Both the position numbers and the translations under genes were made by a program. A stretch of DNA of 33,624 bases from Isoptericola sp. (GTDB taxonomy: Bacteria > Actinomycetota > Actinomycetes > Actinomycetales > Cellulomonadaceae), in contig JAPSLD010000008.1 in the NCBI GenBank assembly GCA_031181105.1, positions 1-33,624 on the forward strand. The letters run 5' to 3'. This document shows, piece after piece, positions 33,189 to 33,624 of the stretch. A model generated the notes under the pieces. That model was not told where the DNA came from, did not search any database, and was given only the letters and a program-made list of their open reading frames with translations. How positions within the stretch are numbered: the first letter of the stretch is position 1; each line of letters starts with the position of its first letter.

Positions 33189-33207
33189 GCGGTACCAGGT
33201 ACCTGTG

Positions 33208-33234
33208 CCGGCCGGGGTCTCCCGTCCCGGCCGG
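33208..33234 (-). terminator. Terminator hairpin after the partial DJ-1/PfpI gene
   Basis: CCGGCCGGG (33208-33216) and CCCGGCCGG (33226-33234) form a perfect 9-bp stem with a 9-nt loop, directly after the stop on the minus strand. It also shields the thioesterase promoter from read-through. Confidence 0.65.
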
Positions 33235-33235
33235 G

Positions 33236-33624
33236 TCACACCGGGGGGTCGGGGTCGTACTGGAGCTCCTGCCGGACGGCGCGCGCCACGTCGGGTGACT
33301 CGAGCCGGGCGACCAGGTGCAGCGCCATGTCGATGCCCGCCGAGATGCCGGCGGAGGTCACCACGTCGCCGTCGTCGACGAACCGCGCCTCCGTGTCGAC
33401 GACGACGCTCGGGTCGATCTCGGCCAGGTCGTCGTAGTGGCGGTGGTGCGTCGTGGCCGGCCGGCCCGCCAGGAGGCCCGCCGCGGCGAGCACCAGCGCT
33501 CCCGTGCACACGCTGGCGACGATCGGCGTCTGCGCCCGGACCTGGCGCAGCCACTCGAGGTGCCCCGGGTCGGCGAGCAGCCGGCGCGTGCCCCAGCCGC
33601 CGGGGTAGACCAGCAGGTGCAGGG
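33236..33624 (-). CDS. DJ-1/PfpI-family protein, N-terminus outside the window
   Basis: The C-terminal 129 codons are visible. The frame starts at the right edge with LHLLVYPGGWGTRRLL (the YPGG turn) and continues to ASVCTGALVLAAAGLLAGRPATTHH, the nucleophile elbow with the conserved cysteine. SAGISAGIDMALHLV follows. This pattern fits the isonitrile-hydratase-like branch of the DJ-1/PfpI superfamily, but hydratase activity is only a possibility. The N-terminal strand and any extra HTH domain are missing, so an AraC-type fusion would not be visible here. Confidence 0.85.
   Translation of the reverse strand, partial: LHLLVYPGGWGTRRLLADPGHLEWLRQVRAQTPIVASVCTGALVLAAAGLLAGRPATTHHRHYDDLAEIDPSVVVDTEARFVDDGDVVTSAGISAGIDMALHLVARLESPDVARAVRQELQYDPDPPV

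Overview
The window is chromosomal DNA of a very GC-rich actinobacterium. The evidence is strong G/C bias at third codon positions, many GTG starts, an actinobacterial-type E2 with two lipoyl domains, DUF4191 and DUF3043 proteins, and a GlnR-type operator in front of glnA. Gene content and order (glnA, RDD, DUF4191, lipA, lipB, then sucB and pepA) fit Micrococcales, and a Cellulomonas-like member of Cellulomonadaceae is the best guess. That placement is inference. I see no rRNA, tRNA, CRISPR array, insertion sequence, integrase or phage gene.

Layout. Positions 1-8590 are accessory-like and hold mostly single genes: the end of a DUF808 membrane protein, a tandem repeat of 20-bp units, a DUF488 protein, a cupin, an unrecognised 500-aa protein divergent from a TPR/LuxR regulator, a GNAT acetyltransferase, a membrane-anchored HExxH putative peptidase, and a VOC protein divergent from a WYL regulator with a perfect inverted repeat between them. 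Positions 8700-14000 hold nitrogen and lipoate genes: glnA with a double GlnR box, RDD, a dihydrofolate-reductase-like gene that looks inserted, and the operon lipB-lipA-DUF4191. Positions 14000-18850 hold an MMPL exporter, a Gfo/Idh/MocA oxidoreductase and a membrane-anchored kinase-like protein with no catalytic residues. Positions 18900-23650 hold sucB (the E2 that consumes lipoate), a small conserved protein, a methyltransferase and pepA.

Positions 23700-25800 form a tightly coupled operon of two small membrane proteins, pyrD and a 69-aa protein. Positions 25800-29340 hold a MocR-type regulator divergent from a YczE-like membrane gene that overlaps an arginine deiminase gene by 4 nt. This is the best candidate for an under-described system: a PLP-binding regulator, an orphan membrane protein and a stand-alone arginine deiminase. 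The right end holds an aldo/keto reductase, DUF3043, an M20 dipeptidase, a hotdog thioesterase with a 24-bp palindrome over its promoter, and a partial DJ-1/PfpI gene.

A window-wide theme is start-site architecture. At least twelve genes have a TANNNT hexamer ending 6-8 nt before the start codon, and several more have a close variant, which predicts leaderless mRNAs. The internal genes of operons use Shine-Dalgarno sequences or 4-nt stop/start overlaps instead. Most convergent gene pairs are separated by long, nearly perfect GC hairpins without a U tract.
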